This document shows positions 62,799-64,000 of a stretch of DNA of 64,000 nucleotides, in pieces (positions within the stretch are counted from its first letter, which is position 1; every line of letters begins with the position of its first letter). A program made the position numbers and the translations under genes. This DNA is from Alisma plantago-aquatica. Taxonomy: Eukaryota; Streptophyta; Magnoliopsida; Alismatales; Alismataceae. The notes beneath the pieces were generated by a model. It searched no databases and was not told the DNA's origin. It worked only from the letters and a program-made list of their open reading frames with translations. The stretch spans positions 1,346,095,050 to 1,346,159,049 of the forward strand of contig OY856411.1 of the NCBI GenBank assembly GCA_963693085.1, in the 5' to 3' direction.

Positions 62799-63326
62799 GA
62801 GGGGTACATGGGGCTTCTCTAGAGACACAACTTAGAACATCAGTTGCTCTTTAAAGTTGTTGTCCTCTCTATTTTGGTAACCAAGAGAGCCCAAGAAAGT
62901 TCTACCCATCCAGGGAGGAACAGTGAGGGTGAGACAACTGTAGAAAAGCAACTGGTTGTGGGAGAGTTTGTTGGTGACTAGTACACCAATAGAAGGAGAC
63001 AACTCCTTGTTTGTTCTGCATGACGACTAGAGTTCCTGGTAGTCCGTGTGGACTATCTATAGAGGCAGGAGACTTCTGCCTCTTAGGAGGACAATAGTCA
63101 ACTGTAGTCTGGGTTAAGACCAGGAGCTGAAAAGACATCATTGAAGATAGGTGGTTTAAGACCACACTTTCTACAATTTATAGTCACTAAGCAAGCCTTA
63201 GGACCAGGTTTAACTCACTAAAACCATCCTTACCACTACATAGATGGTGATGTGATCTAATGTTTATGGGTTTATGGTCAAGTAATTTTTTTTCGCTACC
63301 TACTCCGACCACGTAAAACCCAATAG

Positions 63327-63339
63327 TGGTATCAGAGCC
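63327..63339 (+). other. Primer binding site, initiator-Met tRNA
   Basis: TGGTATCAGAGCC, complementary to plant initiator-Met tRNA, directly after the LTR. Confidence 0.92.
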
Positions 63340-64000
63340 ACATCAATACTATATGTTTTGGATAATCTATATGATTGGATTTTGGTTTTACCGTCTTTTA
63401 TTTATTGCATATGATGTGAATATTTAAATGACTAATGTGAATATCCAATTAATACCACATGATCCCAAACTAATATATACATATATGATATGGTATATAT
63501 GCAATTGGAGTCTCCCTAAAATGGTTTTGATGGTGGATGTGCAGCATGGTTATGGCCTATAAACCCTATGTGCATGTATGTGATTGGTTATGGTTGTTTT
63601 CATCTCGGTCTGCACACCTATCCCTCTTCTTTTATTCTAAATGTAACTCGAGTTAACTTGAGATTCTCTTGTACCTTTTCTCCCCTGGAATGTAACTCAA
63701 GGTTTCACAAAGATTATGTAAAATAGGATTAGCTTTATTTCTTGTTATGACGAAGACTGAAGATGACCGCTTGATGGACCGAGACAACTGACTGAGGAGT
63801 AGTTGGTGGACCGATGAGAAGCCTCGATGACCAGACGAGTTGACCATCTAGAGGAGCCAGACGACCAGATGGAGGAGACCAACCGACCGACCAAGAGGCG
63901 AGTCGACCAGTTCAAAGGTTGAACTAGTCAACCCGGATTGGCAAGCACAGATCCTCATCAATAATAGGTTGCATGTGATGTAGACCTTAGATGATTGTAG
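63340..64000 (+). other. Leader of the right-edge element, no coding frame yet
   Basis: No frame with a gag motif. From 63760 to 63930 a run of GACCGA, GACCAG and GACCGACC repeats resembles the CCGACC motif of the LTR enhancer zone. The coding region presumably starts beyond the window. Confidence 0.45.

Larger units (their letters stand above)
62165..63322 (+). repeat. 5' LTR of the right-edge element
   Basis: The right border is firm: ACGTAAAACCCA ends at 63322, four bases before the primer site. The left border at TGATATGGGACC (62165) is a guess; the true start could be some tens of bases away. Confidence 0.6.
62165..64000 (+). mobile_element. Copia-type LTR retrotransposon, 5' end, runs off right edge
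   Basis: LTR-like block with short repeats, a clear TATA box and an initiator-Met primer site at 63327, followed by a non-coding leader. No protein motif is reached before the window ends, so the copia assignment (SIRE/Maximus-like style) rests on the LTR layout and LTR length of about 1.15 kb and is uncertain; gypsy is possible. Confidence 0.6.

Noticed and set aside
1..64000. A new multi-gene biological system
   Set aside because: Every coding signal I can identify belongs to a known transposon class. Unassigned stretches hold no long conserved-looking frame or gene cluster.

Overview
The window looks like transposon-packed, gene-poor chromatin from a land plant with a large genome. I infer a flowering plant, because CACTA, Athila-like, Tekay/Del-type and copia LTR elements and a LINE-like insertion occur together, and two elements have primer sites for plant initiator-Met tRNA. 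The species cannot be told from the sequence. I found no convincing host gene, no rRNA or tRNA gene and no CRISPR array. Nearly all open frames are shadows inside repeats.

Layout. (1) 1-5536, minus strand: 5' part of a CACTA DNA transposon. It has a terminal CACTA end, seven subterminal hairpins, a 449-bp tandem array built of palindromes, and a TNP2 transposase reading off the left edge with one frameshift. (2) 5537-23155, minus strand: a decayed Athila-like Ty3/gypsy element acting as host for several nested insertions. The CACTA sits in its 3' LTR, together with a 2.1-kb LTR-like insertion (6125-8262). A LINE-like insertion (11057-12896) splits the region just before the protease remnant. 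A Tekay-like element reduced to two LTRs (15877-22186) splits its 5' LTR. Gag (about 14.1-14.65 kb) and protease (about 10.5-11.05 kb) remnants are readable; reverse transcriptase is missing. (3) 23156-32054: AT-rich unassigned DNA with one degenerate repeat block. (4) 32055-36091: a solo LTR on the minus strand with a perfect 5-bp target duplication. (5) 36097-40319: unassigned. (6) 40325-53221: a structurally complete Tekay/Del-type chromovirus on the plus strand with 4-kb LTRs, perfect target duplication, primer site and one 4,695-bp gag-pol frame broken by five in-frame stops. The solo LTR in (4) is the same family, inverted. (7) 55090-58900: two LTRs of another family joined head to tail with no internal region. 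(8) 62165-64000: 5' LTR, primer site and leader of a copia-type element running off the right edge.

No element here carries a complete, undamaged gene set. The structurally complete element has nearly identical LTRs, so it is young, yet its polyprotein is interrupted. I see no evidence for a new multi-gene system. The most unusual structures are the palindromic tandem array in the CACTA 5' region, the periodic GGCCGATA-type array in the chromovirus LTRs, and the five stops in one otherwise unshifted frame.
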